64,000 bases of DNA, from the NCBI RefSeq assembly GCF_900113115.1, contig NZ_FOOF01000010.1:124001-188000 (forward strand), given 5' to 3'. This document shows, in pieces, positions 63,069-64,000 of the stretch. Made by a program: the position numbers and the translations under genes. Position 1 is the stretch's first letter, and each line of letters starts with the position of its first letter. The notes beneath the pieces were generated by a model. It searched no databases and was not told the origin of the DNA. It was given only the letters and a program-made list of their open reading frames with translations. The stretch is from Duganella sp. CF458. Lineage in GTDB: Bacteria > Pseudomonadota > Gammaproteobacteria > Burkholderiales > Burkholderiaceae_D.

Positions 63069-64000
63069 TCAGGCGATGGCGTTCTGGAAGAAGTACGACA
63101 AGTCCGGCGCGCTGATAATCTCGTTCACACGTTCGCCGGCGCGCGTCTTGTAGCCACCTTCCAGGCCGCCGAAGTCCTTGCTGTACTGCGTATCGGCGAT
63201 GCGCTCGCCGAATTCGGCAGTAAAGCCCCAGGTGGTCGCGCGCTGCGCGTCGGTTGGCACCTCGCGGTAGGTCAGTGCGCAATGTTTGCCCCAGGCGCGC
63301 TGATACGCCGCGGCCTGCCCCTTTTTCGCGGTATTGACGAAAGCCTCGCCAACCAGGATCTCCTCCAGCTCGAGCGCGTCGGCCAGCTGCTGGCGGGTGA
63401 CGCCACCGGAAGTGCCGCCCTTGCCGTTGACGTAGTCGATGACTTTCGGGTGCAGGATCAGTTTCGTCCATGCCGCGCGCCCGATCGTCATCACATTCGG
63501 ACGCATGACCGACAGGTCCAGGGCGTTCAGAATGGCACTGATCGGGTCCGAGTTCGCATAATCGGACCACTGCGCGGTGCCGGCCAGCGTGGTCTTGTTC
63601 ACGTGGTTTGCCGGATTGAAGACTGCGCCAGCGACACGCACTTCACGGTCCAGCGTGACCAGCTTCATCACGAATTCGGCGGCATTGGCCACCGGGTCAA
63701 CACCTTCGGGTGCGTTACGCACGTCGTTGATCGGCACGATCTCGTCCAGGCCGTATTCGAACACGGTGGCCGGGACCAGGTCGCCTACGCTTTCTACCTG
63801 GTTAGGCGCGCTCTTGCGGCCAACACGGGTTTCCTGCACGGTGAACTGGTCTGCCATATTCTGGCGCATGTACTTGAAGTCCTGCGCGCCGACAAGAACG
63901 CGTGGCATGACGCTGTCGGCGATCATCTTGGCATTGCGATAGGCAATCACGATCGCCTGGATTACTGCTGCATTGATAGGATATGGTGCTGCTGCACTCA
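63069..64000 (-). CDS. Major capsid protein (start just beyond the window)
   Basis: At least 310 residues are visible. The frame has GTG at 63950 but continues upstream as SAAAPYPINAAVIQAIVIAY, and the last two bases of the window, TG on the minus strand, fit an ATG completed by base 64001. The body has ADSVMPRVLVGAQDFKYMRQ, TRVGRKSAPNQVE, NAPEGVDP, LDREVRVAG and MRPNVMTIGRAAW, the pattern of a coat-protein family in several non-Mu tailed phages. It does not resemble Mu gpT. Complete at the 3' end. Confidence 0.75.
   Translation of the reverse strand, partial: SAAAPYPINAAVIQAIVIAYRNAKMIADSVMPRVLVGAQDFKYMRQNMADQFTVQETRVGRKSAPNQVESVGDLVPATVFEYGLDEIVPINDVRNAPEGVDPVANAAEFVMKLVTLDREVRVAGAVFNPANHVNKTTLAGTAQWSDYANSDPISAILNALDLSVMRPNVMTIGRAAWTKLILHPKVIDYVNGKGGTSGGVTRQQLADALELEEILVGEAFVNTAKKGQAAAYQRAWGKHCALTYREVPTDAQRATTWGFTAEFGERIADTQYSKDFGGLEGGYKTRAGERVNEIISAPDLSYFFQNAIA

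Larger units (their letters stand above)
46175..64000. mobile_element. Prophage with Mu-type contractile tail, integrated in mutS (partial)
   Basis: From the mutS junction to the window end all genes are phage or cargo. Read on the minus strand: capsid, connector proteins, sheath, tube, chaperone, tape measure, Mu N/P/45/46/47/48 homologues, fibre, holin, endolysin, spanins. Four cargo genes on the opposite strand or divergently placed lie next to the junction. Packaging, replication, repressor and integrase/transposase genes are outside the window, so whether it integrates site-specifically or by Mu-like transposition is not settled. Confidence 0.9.

Noticed and set aside
46175..64000. Calling the prophage a transposable Mu phage
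   Set aside because: Only the tail is Mu-like; no transposase is in view, the head differs, and the junction has integrase-like repeats. Left open.

Overview
The window is GC-rich chromosomal DNA of a Gram-negative bacterium. Gene content (HemP next to a DUF2325 gene, several TonB-dependent receptors, a Burkholderiales-style minor-pilin/PilY1 operon, a ligase-associated repair cassette) suggests a betaproteobacterium of the order Burkholderiales, probably family Oxalobacteraceae (Massilia, Duganella or Janthinobacterium type). That placement is inference from gene families, not a measured phylogeny.

Layout. 1-1.7 kb: a NarL/LuxR response regulator and a Crp/Fnr regulator. 1.7-13.8 kb: iron and heme uptake, with a Fur-boxed hemP/DUF2325 unit, an orphan TonB receptor, and a divergent Fur-boxed locus that pairs a Fiu-like catecholate-siderophore receptor with a five-gene PepSY/DUF2271/DUF4198/ApbE/flavoreductase operon. 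The DUF2271 protein carries an ApbE flavinylation motif, so the operon reads as a transmembrane electron path for reducing ferric siderophores. 13.8-20.5 kb: an RHS locus split in two, a secreted YD-repeat protein and a separately secreted Ig-domain/RHS-core/nuclease-toxin protein followed by a probable immunity gene. 20.6-28.7 kb: stress-type small proteins, then the operon recQ, exonuclease, ATP-dependent ligase, Lhr-like helicase, pdeM. 28.8-38.4 kb: msrC, a TauE-type permease with a LysR regulator and an overlapping 29-residue membrane peptide, an HDOD protein, a chemoreceptor, a periplasmic binding protein, another TonB receptor, a SnoaL-like protein and a second Crp/Fnr regulator. 38.4-45.9 kb: minor pilin operon pilE-fimT-pilV-pilW-pilX-pilY1 ending in a TonB-like gene.

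From about 46.18 kb to the window end lies a prophage that has cut off a mutS-like reading frame after about 27 codons; the remaining 5' piece also carries an apparent one-base frameshift. On the minus strand the phage shows, in transcription order, capsid, head-tail joining, a full Mu-type contractile tail (sheath, tube, frameshifted chaperone, tape measure, N, P, 45, 46, 47, 48), tail fibre, holin, endolysin and nested Rz/Rz1. The head pieces do not look like those of Mu, so the phage is a chimera.

Between the lysis genes and the mutS junction is a 2.9 kb cargo island: a trypsin-like protease with an intact triad, a small gene whose start codon sits inside a perfect LexA box, a proteasome/HslV-like Ntn hydrolase with Thr-Asp-Lys catalytic residues, a short overlapping ORF and a HEPN-like protein. 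I do not recognise this combination as a described system. It is the strongest candidate here for something new, possibly phage defence or SOS-linked lysogeny control. No tRNA, rRNA or CRISPR array was seen.
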